From contig CANSPP010000005.1 in assembly GCA_947648905.1 (NCBI GenBank), positions 1 through 64,000 on the forward strand: 64,000 nt of DNA. Reading direction: 5' to 3'. Below the pieces are notes generated by a model. It had not been told where the DNA came from. It searched no databases and was given only the letters and a program-made list of their open reading frames with translations. Shown in pieces: positions 18,471 to 27,180 of the stretch. A program made the position numbers and the translations under genes. Every line of letters begins with the position of its first letter. The stretch's first letter is position 1. The stretch is from an uncultured Clostridium sp. GTDB taxonomy: Bacteria > Bacillota > Clostridia > TANB77 > CAG-508.

Positions 18471-20282
18471 ATGAACAACCAAAAAATAAGAAATATAGCA
18501 ATAATAGCACACGTAGACCACGGAAAAACAACGTTAGTAGATGCAATGTTAAGACAAAGCCATATATTTAGAGAAAATGAACAAGTTCAAGAAAGAGTAA
18601 TGGACTCAAATGACCAAGAAAAAGAAAGAGGAATTACAATACTTTCAAAAAATACATCAGTAATGCATGATGATATTAAAATAAATATAGTTGATACACC
18701 AGGACACGCAGATTTTGGTGGAGAAGTTGAAAGGGTTTTAAAAACAGTTGATGGTGTTTTACTTTTAGTTGACGCTTTTGAGGGTGCAATGCCACAAACA
18801 AGAGAAGTTTTAAAGAAATCATTGGCACTAGGATTAAAACCAATTGTTGTAATAAACAAAATAGACAGACCAGGAGCTACACCTGAAAAAGTAGTAGACC
18901 AAGTAATTGAATTATTTATCGAATTAGACGCAAGTGACGAACAATTAGAATTCCCAGTTGTATATGCATCTGCAAAAAATGGAATTGCAAAAATGGATTT
19001 AAGTGAAGATACAACAGATTTATCTTGCCTATTCAAAACAATAATAGATACAATATCAGCACCAAACTGTGATGAAGAAGGACCAGCTCAAATGCTAGTT
19101 TCTAACATTGACTATGATGATTATGTAGGAAGAATTGCAGTAGGAAGAGTAGAAAGAGGAATTATAAAAGTTGGTATGCCAGTTGCAATTTGTGGAAAAG
19201 AAGACAAAATAACACAAGGAAGAATTGCAAAAGTTTACACACATGTTGGATTAAATAAAGTAGAAGTTGAAGAAGGAAAAGCAGGAGACATAATCGAACT
19301 TGCAGGACTTCCAGACATCAACATAGGAGATACAATATGTGACTTCAACAATCCAGAAAAAATCCCATTTGTAGACATTGACGAACCAACAGTATCAATG
19401 ACATTTAGTGTAAATAATGGGCCATTTGCAGGAAAAGAAGGTCAATTTATAACATCAAGACATATACGTGACAGACTATTCAAAGAACTAGAAAGAAACG
19501 TATCACTAAGAGTAAAAGAAACAGACTCACCAGACTCATTCGAAGTATCAGGAAGAGGAGAACTTCACTTATCTGTATTAATCGAAACAATGAGAAGAGA
19601 AGGATTTGAACTATTAGTATCAAGACCAAAAGTTATATACAAAGAAATTGACGGCGTAAAATGTGAACCAATAGAATTACTAGTTGTAAATGTTCCAGAT
19701 GACTGCGTAGGAAATGTAATTGAAAAATTAGGTAGAAGAAAAGCTGAAATGGTAAATATGGAACCAGCAGAAGCAGGACATACAAAAATAGAATTCAAAA
19801 TACCAGCAAGAGGACTAATAGGATACAGAACAGAATTCTTAACAGACACAAAAGGTGAAGGAACAATGAACCACATCTTCGATTCATATGAACCATTCAA
19901 AGGAGACATTCAAGCCAGAGTAAGAGGAACAATAGTAGCATTCGAAAAAGGAAAATCAGTAACATATGGACTATACAATGCACAAGACAAAGGAGACTTA
20001 TTCATAGGAGCAGGTGTAGAAGTATATGAAGGAATGATAGTAGGATTAAACTCAAGAGGAGAGGACCTAAGCATAAACGTATGTAAAGAAAAACACTTAA
20101 CAAACACAAGAGCTTCAGGTTCAGATGATGCCTTAAGACTAGTACCACCAATTCAAATGTCACTAGAAAAAGCAATCGAATTTATACAAGATGATGAACT
20201 AGTAGAAGTAACACCAAAATCAATTCGTCTAAGAAAGAAAATATTAGACTCAAAAGAAAGAGAAAGAGCAAATAGACGTTAA
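18471..20282 (+). CDS. typA: ribosome-associated GTPase TypA/BipA
   Basis: A 603-aa translational GTPase linked to ribosome assembly and stress growth. G1 AHVDHGKTTLVDAM (residues 10-23), G2 ERGITILSK, G3 DTPGHADFGGEV, G4 NKIDRPGA and G5 YASAKNG are all visible. EF-G-like domains and the BipA-specific C-terminus (LTNTRASGSDDALRL) follow. Complete, normal length, RBS AAAAGGGG. It has its own promoter and a leader hairpin. Confidence 0.97.
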   Translation: MNNQKIRNIAIIAHVDHGKTTLVDAMLRQSHIFRENEQVQERVMDSNDQEKERGITILSKNTSVMHDDIKINIVDTPGHADFGGEVERVLKTVDGVLLLVDAFEGAMPQTREVLKKSLALGLKPIVVINKIDRPGATPEKVVDQVIELFIELDASDEQLEFPVVYASAKNGIAKMDLSEDTTDLSCLFKTIIDTISAPNCDEEGPAQMLVSNIDYDDYVGRIAVGRVERGIIKVGMPVAICGKEDKITQGRIAKVYTHVGLNKVEVEEGKAGDIIELAGLPDINIGDTICDFNNPEKIPFVDIDEPTVSMTFSVNNGPFAGKEGQFITSRHIRDRLFKELERNVSLRVKETDSPDSFEVSGRGELHLSVLIETMRREGFELLVSRPKVIYKEIDGVKCEPIELLVVNVPDDCVGNVIEKLGRRKAEMVNMEPAEAGHTKIEFKIPARGLIGYRTEFLTDTKGEGTMNHIFDSYEPFKGDIQARVRGTIVAFEKGKSVTYGLYNAQDKGDLFIGAGVEVYEGMIVGLNSRGEDLSINVCKEKHLTNTRASGSDDALRLVPPIQMSLEKAIEFIQDDELVEVTPKSIRLRKKILDSKERERANRR

Positions 20283-20314
20283 AATACTTTGGGGATGGAA
20301 CAAAAGCATTAAGT

Positions 20315-20345
20315 TATGCCAAAAAGGTCCGTCCCCTTTGGCATA
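20315..20345 (+). repeat. intergenic palindrome, family B
   Basis: TATGCCAAA/TTTGGCATA around core GGTCCGTCCCC. Confidence 0.8.
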
Positions 20346-20358
20346 TTAGGAGAAATTT

Positions 20359-20946
20359 ATGGATAAAATAGAATTAGAAAAAATAAAGAAGAAAGCTTTA
20401 GAAGACCACATTCCAATAATAATGGACGATACTTTAGAAGTAATGGAAAAATATTTAAAAGAAGAAAAACCACAAAGAATACTTGAAATTGGTACAGCAG
20501 TAGGATATTCAGCAATATGTTTTACAGACTTTTTAGCAGATAGCGGAGTAATAGATACAATTGAAAGAGATGAACAAAGAGTAAAAGAAGCAAGAGAAAA
20601 TATAAAAAAAGCTAAAGTAGAAGAAAAAATAAATATCTATGAAGGCGATGCAGTAGAAATTTTACCTACTTTAAATGAAAAATATGATGCTGTATTTATA
20701 GATGCAGCAAAAGGAAAGTATCCATTTTTCTTGAAAGAAGCTTTAAGAATGATAAAACCAAATGGAATTATATTTGCTGATAATATTTTATATAAAGGTT
20801 ATGTTATGAGTGATTATAATAAACACAAACAACGTACAGCAGTAAAAAATTTAAGAGAATACATAAAAGAAGTTAGCGAAAATCCAAACTTAGAAACTGA
20901 AATTTTAGAAGTTGGAGATGGATTAGCAATTAGTAAAATAAAATAA
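20359..20946 (+). CDS. O-methyltransferase (SAM-dependent, class I)
   Basis: A 195-aa enzyme of the O-methyltransferase family 3 type (TrmR/YrrM-like). SAM motif I ILEIGTAVGYSAICF lies near residue 42, the acidic loop TIERDEQRV near 73, and YDAVFIDAAKGKYP near 113. In Bacillus the homologue TrmR methylates mo5U34 of tRNA, and a U32 peptidase gene is often close by, as here at 22148. That role is inferred from family and context. RBS TTAGGAG. Confidence 0.85.
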   Translation: MDKIELEKIKKKALEDHIPIIMDDTLEVMEKYLKEEKPQRILEIGTAVGYSAICFTDFLADSGVIDTIERDEQRVKEARENIKKAKVEEKINIYEGDAVEILPTLNEKYDAVFIDAAKGKYPFFLKEALRMIKPNGIIFADNILYKGYVMSDYNKHKQRTAVKNLREYIKEVSENPNLETEILEVGDGLAISKIK

Positions 20947-20950
20947 AAAC

Positions 20951-20982
20951 ATAAGCCCTAGAAAAATAATTCTAGGGCTTAT
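20951..20982. terminator. bidirectional terminator between convergent genes
   Basis: ATAAGCCCTAGAA/TTCTAGGGCTTAT stem between the methyltransferase gene and the convergent RelA-like gene. Confidence 0.75.
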
Positions 20983-21004
20983 GAATTTACTAATTGAAGT
21001 ATTG

Positions 21005-21907
21005 CTAAAAACTCATAAATGGGTCAATTGACTGAGTAAGGCCGATACTATCAAAAACTTTATCAGGACCATAGTAACCAAATCCAGAAATATTAACTTT
21101 TTCTAAATCTAAATTAATACGTTCAGGGTACTTTTTGTTATCATGGTCAGAATGGCTAACACCGTTTTCAAATTCGACTCGCAAATGAGTTGCAAATGTT
21201 CGGATTTGAATTTCGATAGGAATTCCTTTAGGGCTCTTAAAGATAATATGTAAGGACTGATATCCATTTTCCTTAGGATGGAGATAATAGTCTTTTACAT
21301 TAACTTCAAAATCTTTAAGAATTTTGGCTTTTTTAGGAACAACCACATTAGGATGTTTCTCAGCACAAAAATCAACATTCAGCAGAGGTTCTGCAAGTTT
21401 GATGTTGTAACCCTTTTTCTTTGTAAAAAAGTTGATAGTTTCGTTCAGCAATTCATAAGCCATATCGATAGACTTCAAAGAATCCTGTTTTCCTAAATCC
21501 AAAATCAACCGAATTCCATAGATATCACAAATTCTATCTAAGGAATATCTTTCTCTTTCTTCATATGTTTTAGCATTAAGAGATTTCAAAATGAATAATC
21601 GAATTTTTTCGTTATACTTAATGAAACTCTTTTTCCTTCTAAAAAAATGGATATTGAAAGTATATTTATTTTCCTTTTTCCATTTTCTCATATGAGAAAT
21701 ATATTGAGAAAAATCTTTTCTGGCTGGATTAGATTCTAAATATTGAAGTAGCTTGTTGGCATATTCAATATTGTAAGAATTACCAGTATCAATTAAAGCC
21801 TTCCGATAGTTATGAATAGCTTCTTCCAGAGTAATTGCCTTAGCAGGACATAAAAAAGGCTCTATGTCCGGGAAAACGAATTTTTTAGCAGATGTAGTAT
21901 TGCTCAT
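21005..21907 (-). CDS. RelA/SpoT-domain protein, probable small alarmone synthetase-like enzyme
   Basis: A 300-aa protein with a lone nucleotidyltransferase domain. Motifs typical of RelA/SpoT synthetases: SLDRICDIYGIRLIL (the D..G.R block), LHPKENGYQSLHI and IEIQIRT near residues 220-245. No HD hydrolase, TGS or ACT domain. It could make (p)ppGpp or, like toxic relatives, modify tRNA or adenosine nucleotides; the sequence does not decide. The gene is isolated on the minus strand with its own promoter (-10 TATAAT at 21964-21959). Its GC and codons are unlike its neighbours, including two in-frame CGG Arg codons, which suggests horizontal transfer. Confidence 0.8.
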   Translation of the reverse strand: MSNTTSAKKFVFPDIEPFLCPAKAITLEEAIHNYRKALIDTGNSYNIEYANKLLQYLESNPARKDFSQYISHMRKWKKENKYTFNIHFFRRKKSFIKYNEKIRLFILKSLNAKTYEERERYSLDRICDIYGIRLILDLGKQDSLKSIDMAYELLNETINFFTKKKGYNIKLAEPLLNVDFCAEKHPNVVVPKKAKILKDFEVNVKDYYLHPKENGYQSLHIIFKSPKGIPIEIQIRTFATHLRVEFENGVSHSDHDNKKYPERINLDLEKVNISGFGYYGPDKVFDSIGLTQSIDPFMSF

Positions 21908-21958
21908 AATGTCTAACCTCTTTCTATTAATAAATTTTTAAAAGCAAATGCTAACTAT

Positions 21959-21964
21959 ATTATA
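21959..21964 (-). promoter_or_regulatory. -10 box of the RelA-like gene
   Basis: TATAAT on the minus strand, with a weak TTGCTT -35 18 bp upstream. Confidence 0.55.
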
Positions 21965-22026
21965 CCAAAAAAGTAAACATAAAGCAAATTTATTGACAAT
22001 AAACCAAAACGAATATATAATAATAG

Positions 22027-22129
22027 TGTCCAATTGGGGACGTTTCTTTCTTGGACATTTTGATAAAACTAAAAATATATTGGAGAGAATAGAAGAAATG
22101 TCCAAAAAGGAAACGTCCCCAATTGGACA
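22027..22129 (+). repeat. inverted pair of family A palindromes
   Basis: 22027-22057 (TGTCCAATTGGGGACG...GGACA) and 22099-22129, its near reverse complement, 41 bp apart. They lie just upstream of the U32 peptidase gene. Confidence 0.8.
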
Positions 22130-22147
22130 GATGGGAGATATGTAGTA

Positions 22148-23377
22148 ATGAAAGAAGTAGAATTATTAGCACCAGCAGGGTCATTTGAAAAAGCAAAAAT
22201 CGCATTTTTATATGGAGCAGATGCAGTATATGCAGGAACATCATCATTATCGCTTAGAACAAGGGCAGATATGCAAGATGACGACTTGGAAAATACAATA
22301 AAATATGCACATAGCATAGGAAAAAAAGTATATGTAACATTAAATATTTTTGCTTGGGATGAAAAGTACGAAGAAATAATAGAAATGGCTAAAAAGCTAG
22401 AAGAACTAAAACCAGATGGAATTATTGCAGCAGATGGTGGAGTAATGGAGATTTTAAAACAATATGCACCAAGTGTAGCAATAAATGTAAGTACACAAGC
22501 AAATATAGTAAGTATGCATTCAGCAAACTTTTGGCGTAAAAATGGTGCAAAAAGAATGATTATGGCAAGAGAAATGAACAAGGAACAATTAAAATATATA
22601 ATGGAAAACAAACCAGAAGATATGGAAATAGAAATATTTATTCATGGAGCAATCTGCTTTGCATATTCAGGAAGATGCTTCCTAAGTGATTTCCTATCTT
22701 GCAGAAGTGCAAATTTAGGTGACTGTGCTCAAAGTTGCAGATGGTCATATAATTTATATGCAGAGGAAAAAAATAATCCAGGAGAATATATGCCAATTGA
22801 AACAAATGAATATGGAACAAGCATATTTTCATCAAAAGACCTATGTTTAGTAAAAGAAATTCCAGAAATAATAGAAATGGGAGTAGACAGTTTAAAAATA
22901 GAAGGAAGACTTAAAACAGAATACTATCTAGCAAGTGTAATAAATGCATACAGAAATGCAATAGACGACTATAAAAGAGACCCAGAAAATTATGATTACA
23001 CAAAATATTTAAAAGAACTAGAAAAAGTAAAAACAAGAGGACTAACAACATTTTACTTTAATGACAGAAACAATAAAGATATTCAAGAATATAGCGGAAG
23101 ACAATATAACGAAAACTATGAATTCGGTGGAAAAGTAGTAGAATGGAACGAAGATATATCTACAATTGAAATCAAAAACAAACTTGCTGTAGGAGATACT
23201 TTAGAAATTATAGTTCCAAATCAAATAGAACCAGTAGAATTCAAAATAGAAAAACTTTATGATAGTGAAACAAATGAAGAAATAACAGAAGTAAGCCCAG
23301 GGGTTAAAGGACAACAAGTTAAAATGAAATTGCCAATTAAATGTGAGAAGAATTGGATACTAAGAAGAAAAAAATAA
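22148..23377 (+). CDS. peptidase U32 family protein
   Basis: A 409-aa protein. The N-terminus LLAPAGSFEKAKIAFLYGADAVY and the signature block FIHGAICFAYSGRCFLSDFL with RSANLGDCAQSCRW (four conserved Cys) are the hallmarks of U32 proteins. Members have been tied to collagen degradation, but YrrN/YrrO- and RlhA/TrhP-type proteins act in prephenate-dependent RNA hydroxylation. With the TrmR-like methyltransferase 1.2 kb upstream, the tRNA wobble hydroxylation role is the best guess. Start at ATG 22148 after GGGAG. Confidence 0.9.
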   Translation: MKEVELLAPAGSFEKAKIAFLYGADAVYAGTSSLSLRTRADMQDDDLENTIKYAHSIGKKVYVTLNIFAWDEKYEEIIEMAKKLEELKPDGIIAADGGVMEILKQYAPSVAINVSTQANIVSMHSANFWRKNGAKRMIMAREMNKEQLKYIMENKPEDMEIEIFIHGAICFAYSGRCFLSDFLSCRSANLGDCAQSCRWSYNLYAEEKNNPGEYMPIETNEYGTSIFSSKDLCLVKEIPEIIEMGVDSLKIEGRLKTEYYLASVINAYRNAIDDYKRDPENYDYTKYLKELEKVKTRGLTTFYFNDRNNKDIQEYSGRQYNENYEFGGKVVEWNEDISTIEIKNKLAVGDTLEIIVPNQIEPVEFKIEKLYDSETNEEITEVSPGVKGQQVKMKLPIKCEKNWILRRKK

Positions 23378-23390
23378 AAAATAGTTGATT

Positions 23391-23420
23391 GAAATAGAGT
23401 TATATATATAACTCTATTTC
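23391..23420. terminator. perfect palindrome terminator, bidirectional
   Basis: GAAATAGAGTT and AACTCTATTTC around TATATATA, followed by GATTTTAT. Confidence 0.8.
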
Positions 23421-23436
23421 GATTTTATAGACTTTA

Positions 23437-23467
23437 AAGACTTTTTTGACCTGTCCCAAAAAGTCTT
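23437..23467 (+). repeat. intergenic palindrome, family C
   Basis: AAGACTTTTT/AAAAAGTCTT around GACCTGTCCC. Its right end overlaps the stop of the DUF368 gene. Confidence 0.75.
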
Positions 23468-24260
23468 AATTTTTAAATAAATTAGCAATAAGAAATCCAA
23501 CCCAAATGCACATCAAAGAAATAATGCCATTTAAATCTAAGTTAACATTAGGCAATAAAACAAAGATAGAACCTAAGCTAAAACCGATAATAGTATAAAA
23601 TGTTTGAGCATAGAAACGTTCAAAAAAGAATTTAGTAAGTTTCATCCAAACAATACAGCCTAAGACTAATCCAATTCCTAAAGGAATAAGTATAGGAAGA
23701 TACAAAGAGGAAACAGCTGATAAGTAAGTAGAATAAATACCAAATAGCATTAAGATTATAGTGCTACTTACTCCAGGTACTACAACACCAACAGACATAG
23801 CGAATCCAGAAATGGCAAGATATAGTGGAGTAAGGTTATCAACAGTGGAGCTAATAGCAATGTTTTTTTCTAAGATGACTAATGCAATACCACTTATAAA
23901 TGCAATTATGGTGTATAACGAATAACGTAATTTGAATTTGCATTTTGTATTTACGTCTTTTAGAAGTGTTGGAATACTTCCTAATATAAGTCCTATAAAT
24001 ATTGATTTTGTGTGCAATGGATACTGATATAATAAATAATTTAATATGTTACTAAAAATTAAAACTCCAATACCAACTCCAATAAAAATAGGCAGCAAGA
24101 ATTTGGTGTGTTTTTTTATGTCTGAAAAAAAGTTTAAGATATGGTCTAGTAAATCCTCATATATCCCAAAAATAACACAGAGTACACCACTACTTATTCC
24201 AGGTAGTATGGCTCCTGAACCAATTGCAATTCCTTTGATACAGTTTGATATAAATTTCAT
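23466..24260 (-). CDS. DUF368 membrane protein, possible polyprenyl-phosphate transporter
   Basis: A 264-aa protein with about eight hydrophobic helices. The N-terminal motif GSGAILPGISSGVLCVIFGIYE and the internal VGVVVPGVSSTIILMLFGIY are the repeated PG(I/V)S signatures of DUF368. Members (PopT) have been linked to recycling undecaprenyl phosphate across the membrane for cell-wall synthesis. RBS AGAGGTG on the minus strand. Minus orientation but native base composition, unlike the 4811 and 21005 genes. Confidence 0.82.
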   Translation of the reverse strand: MKFISNCIKGIAIGSGAILPGISSGVLCVIFGIYEDLLDHILNFFSDIKKHTKFLLPIFIGVGIGVLIFSNILNYLLYQYPLHTKSIFIGLILGSIPTLLKDVNTKCKFKLRYSLYTIIAFISGIALVILEKNIAISSTVDNLTPLYLAISGFAMSVGVVVPGVSSTIILMLFGIYSTYLSAVSSLYLPILIPLGIGLVLGCIVWMKLTKFFFERFYAQTFYTIIGFSLGSIFVLLPNVNLDLNGIISLMCIWVGFLIANLFKN

Positions 24261-24396
24261 AATTCACCTCTTTTAAAGGTATGAATTAAAATGGTAAAAA
24301 TGATTAAATATGTAATAGATTTTAAAAATTTTTACTGGTCAGGCACTTTTGTTTTTTGGCTGCATATAATTTCAGTATGAAAACGGAGGTGCAATT

Positions 24397-25110
24397 ATGT
24401 TCTCAGCGCTTTGTATGAGTGGAATATATGGATTTATAGAATTTTTAAAATCAGCAGTATTTATGGTTCGGATACATTCAAGGAAGTAATTTGTTTCCAG
24501 AACCATTAACATCAGAAGAAGAAAGAAAATGCTTAGAAGAAATGGCAAAAGGAAGTGACGAAGCAAGAAATATGTTAATAGAAAGAAACTTAAGACTAGT
24601 GGCACATATAGCAAAAAAATATAGTACTGCAAAAGTTGATCAAGACGACTTAATATCAATAGGAACAATAGGGTTGATAAAAGGTATAAACAGTTTCAAT
24701 GTGGAAAAAGGAGCGAGATTATCTACATATGTTTCAAGATGTATTGATAACGAAATATTGATGCATTTAAGAGCAACAAAAAAGATAGGTGCAGAAGTGT
24801 ATTTAAATGAGCCAATTCGGAAAAGATAAAGATGATAATGTAGTGACATTGCAAGAAGTTTTGGAGAATAACGAAAGAAATATAGAAGAAGAAGTAGACA
24901 TTAAAATGAAGATAAAGTTACTTTATGAAAAAATGAAAGACTTATTAAAAGATAGGGAAAAGACAATTTTAGAGCTTAGGTTTGGACTTCGGTGGTCATA
25001 AGCCAAAAACTCAAAATGAAATTGCAAGTATGATGGGAATTTCACGTTCTTATGTTTCTAGAATTGAAACAAAAGCAATAAACAAGCTTTCTAAAGAAAT
25101 AAAAGAATAA
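24397..25110 (+). CDS. sigK: RNA polymerase sigma factor SigK; needs three CGG +1 frameshifts
   Basis: Reading from ATG 24397 (site GGAGGTG) and skipping the C of CGG at 24469, 24818 and 24990 gives one 236-aa protein, close to the length of SigK. The joins read FMV-GYIQGSNLFPEPL, EPI-GKDKDDN and RFGL-GGHKPKTQNEIA. Region 2 is ARNMLIERNLRLVAHIAKKY, DDLISIGTIGLIKGI and RLSTYVSRCIDNEILM; region 4 is REKTILELRFGL and MGISRSYVSRIETKAINKL. SigK drives late mother-cell genes during sporulation. Without the shifts each frame stops early (at residue 30 in the first frame). No skin-type insertion is present. Confidence 0.85.
24469..24471 (+). other. candidate +1 recoding site CGG, sigK site 1
   Basis: GTT CGG ATA; skipping C gives GGA TAC (GY). 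Confidence 0.8.
24818..24820 (+). other. candidate +1 recoding site CGG, sigK site 2
   Basis: ATT CGG AAA; skipping C gives GGA AAA GAT (GKD). Confidence 0.85.
24990..24992 (+). other. candidate +1 recoding site CGG, sigK site 3
   Basis: CTT CGG TGG; skipping C gives GGT GGT CAT (GGH). This is the only site followed by T, so the new Gly codon is GGT. Confidence 0.85.
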
Positions 25111-25168
25111 AATATTAGACTTTTGATAACATATATGATATAATCCAATAAAAAATTTAGGAGAAAAT

Positions 25169-25843
25169 ATGAAAAGAATAAAACTAGACGATAGAATATT
25201 ACCAACATACACAAAAGGCGAAGAAATATTTAATATGACATCACACATAGTAGGAGGAGCATTTGGAATAGTTGTATTAGTGTTATGTGTTGTATTTGCA
25301 TCTATACATAAAAATGTATATGGTATTATAAGTGGAGCAATATATGGAGTAACAATGATAATGCTATACACAATGTCTAGCATATATCACGGATTAAGTC
25401 CAAAAAGAAAAGCTAAAAAAGTATTTCAAATATTAGACCACTGTTCAATATTTTTATTAATAGCAGGGTCATATACACCATTTGCCTTATGTACGATAAG
25501 AGAAGAAAATTTAGTTGCAGGTTGGGCAATATTTGGGATAATATGGGCAGCTGCAATCATAGGAATAGTGTTAAACTCAATAGATATAAAAAGATATAAA
25601 GTATTTTCAATGATATGTTACTTATTAATGGGGTGGTGTATTTTAATAAGAGTAAAAGCATTGCCACAAGCTCTAGGAACAACAGGGCTTGCATTGCTAG
25701 TATCAGGTGGAATTGTCTACACAATTGGAGCAATATTGTATGGACTTGGTAAAAAACATAAATATGTACATTCTATTTTTCATCTATGTATTTTAGCTGG
25801 AAGCATATTACAATTTTTCTGTATATTGTTATATGTAATGTAA
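25169..25843 (+). CDS. hemolysin III / YqfA family (PAQR) membrane protein
   Basis: A 224-aa, seven-helix membrane protein. Family signatures: EEIFNMTSHIVGG near the N-terminus, SSIYHGL after helix 2, KVFQILDHCSIFLLIAGSYTPF, and HSIFHLCILAGSILQF at the end, which supply the conserved Ser, Asp and three His that bind zinc in PAQR proteins. Bacterial members have been tied to membrane-fluidity and energy metabolism; true hemolysin activity is doubtful. RBS TTTAGGAG. Confidence 0.9.
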   Translation: MKRIKLDDRILPTYTKGEEIFNMTSHIVGGAFGIVVLVLCVVFASIHKNVYGIISGAIYGVTMIMLYTMSSIYHGLSPKRKAKKVFQILDHCSIFLLIAGSYTPFALCTIREENLVAGWAIFGIIWAAAIIGIVLNSIDIKRYKVFSMICYLLMGWCILIRVKALPQALGTTGLALLVSGGIVYTIGAILYGLGKKHKYVHSIFHLCILAGSILQFFCILLYVM

Positions 25844-25862
25844 AAATAATTAAAAAATACTA

Positions 25863-25891
25863 TTGATAAAAAAATAGATATATGATAAAAT
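25863..25891 (+). promoter_or_regulatory. promoter of the 6S RNA
   Basis: -35 TTGATA (25863-25868), 17-bp spacer, -10 TAAAAT (25886-25891). Confidence 0.7.
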
Positions 25892-25909
25892 GAAAATAAG
25901 TTAAGAGAT

Positions 25910-26118
25910 AATAAAAAATTAAATACCCTGCGTAGTACGTATAGGCAGAATTTTTAGAACCAACACACATTAAGAGGGGCTTAAACTCTGAAATATGGCG
26001 TGCAAGCTCACCAACTAAGAAGTGAGAAGCCCATGAATATTTTAGGTAGGCACCCACCTGTTTTTAGGAGCAGGTCCTTAAAAATTCAAAGCAACTGACG
26101 GCTAAGGCGGGGAATTTT
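25910..26118 (+). ncRNA. ssrS: 6S RNA
   Basis: About 200 nt without an ORF that folds as a long rod. CCCTGC near the 5' end pairs with GCGGGG near the 3' end, and GAATTTTTA (25948-25956) pairs with TAAAAATTC (26079-26087). Between them lies the open central region with GGCTTAAACTCTG, GCGTGCAAGCT, GAAGCCC and GGCACCCACCTG, which matches my memory of Firmicutes 6S RNAs. 6S RNA mimics an open promoter and binds the housekeeping RNA polymerase. Ends are approximate. A promoter lies upstream and a family B palindrome with a T-run follows as the likely terminator. Confidence 0.8.
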
Positions 26119-26119
26119 T

Positions 26120-26148
26120 ATGCCAAAAGGGACGGACCTTTTTGGCAT
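26120..26148 (+). repeat. intergenic palindrome, family B, acting as terminator
   Basis: ATGCCAAAA/TTTTTGGCAT around GGGACGGACC, followed by TTTTTTT. It ends the 6S RNA unit. Confidence 0.8.
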
Positions 26149-26169
26149 TTTTTTGATTTTTGAGGAAAG

Positions 26170-26199
26170 AACATTTTTGGGACTGTCCCAAAAAGTTTT
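26170..26199 (+). repeat. intergenic palindrome, family C
   Basis: AACATTTTTGGGAC/GTCCCAAAAAGTTTT, core GGGACTGTCCC. Confidence 0.75.
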
Positions 26200-26266
26200 A
26201 AAATTTTGTAGTAAAAATGATAAAGTTGTGATATATTAATTTCATAAGGATAGGAGCGTGATTTTT

Positions 26267-27088
26267 TTGAAAAAGAGTAAAATAAAAGAGTTAGAAGAAA
26301 TTGCAAAAAAGATAAGAAGAGAGATTGTGGAACAAGTGTATATAGCGAGTTCAGGACATCCAGGTGGTTCACTTTCGATAGCAGATATTCTAACTGTTCT
26401 ATATTTTTATGAATTAAATGTAGATGAAAAGAATCCAACTTGGGAAGATAGAGATAGATTTGTTCTTTCAAAAGGACATTGTGCACCAGCATTATATGCT
26501 AGTTTAGCAAATAGAGGATTTTTTGATTTAGAGGAGTTAAAAGAATTTAGAAATATAAATGGAAAATTACAAGGGCATCCTGATATGAAAAAAATACCTG
26601 GTGTTGATATGACAACAGGTTCATTAGGGCAAGGATTATCTGCTGCAAATGGTATGGCAATTGCGGGCAAGTTGGATAAGAAAGATTATAGAGTTTATTG
26701 CTTATTAGGCGATGGAGAGATAGAAGAAGGTCAAGTTTGGGAAGCAGCAATGGCTGCAAGTCAATATAAATTAGATAATTTGTGCGTTATTGTAGATAAT
26801 AATAATCTTCAAATTGATGGAACAATTGAAGAAGTTATGAGTTCTAAACCAATTGATGAGAAGTTTAGAAGTTTTGGATTTCAAATTATAAAAATTGATG
26901 GAAATGATATTGATGAAATTATAAAAGCATTTGATGTAGCAAGAAATGTAAAAGGAAAGCCTACTTGTATAATTGCTGAAACTGTAAAGGGAAAAGGTGT
27001 GTCATTTATGGAAAATCAAGTAAAATGGCACGGGAAAGCACCAAATGAGGAAGAATTTAAACAAGCAATTGAAGAATTATCAAAGTAA
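26267..27088 (+). CDS. tktA: transketolase, N-terminal (TPP-binding) subunit
   Basis: About 273 aa. [29 protein letters not shown] and the TPP/Mg motif [15 protein letters not shown] ... [10 protein letters not shown] are clear. Together with the next gene it makes a two-subunit transketolase of the non-oxidative pentose phosphate pathway, a split arrangement common in clostridia and archaea. A TTG at 26267 suits the AGGAG site better than the GTG at 26258, which almost touches it; both remain possible. Confidence 0.93.
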   Translation: MKKSKIKELEEIAKKIRREIVEQVYIASSGHPGGSLSIADILTVLYFYELNVDEKNPTWEDRDRFVLSKGHCAPALYASLANRGFFDLEELKEFRNINGKLQGHPDMKKIPGVDMTTGSLGQGLSAANGMAIAGKLDKKDYRVYCLLGDGEIEEGQVWEAAMAASQYKLDNLCVIVDNNNLQIDGTIEEVMSSKPIDEKFRSFGFQIIKIDGNDIDEIIKAFDVARNVKGKPTCIIAETVKGKGVSFMENQVKWHGKAPNEEEFKQAIEELSK

Positions 27089-27180
27089 AAAACTGTGAAA
27101 TGAATTGAGCATAAATAAAAATGAGATTTTAGTCCGTAAATAAAGAAAGAAGATTTAAACCGAAAGGAATGAGAATTATT

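Noticed and set aside
24807..25001. Separate small sigma-like gene starting at ATG 24807
   Set aside because: It has no RBS and its first codons overlap the preceding frame. It is the middle part of sigK between two CGG shifts.
24390..25110. skin-like element interrupting sigK
   Set aside because: The sigK pieces are contiguous with only single-base offsets. There is no inserted DNA or recombinase gene.
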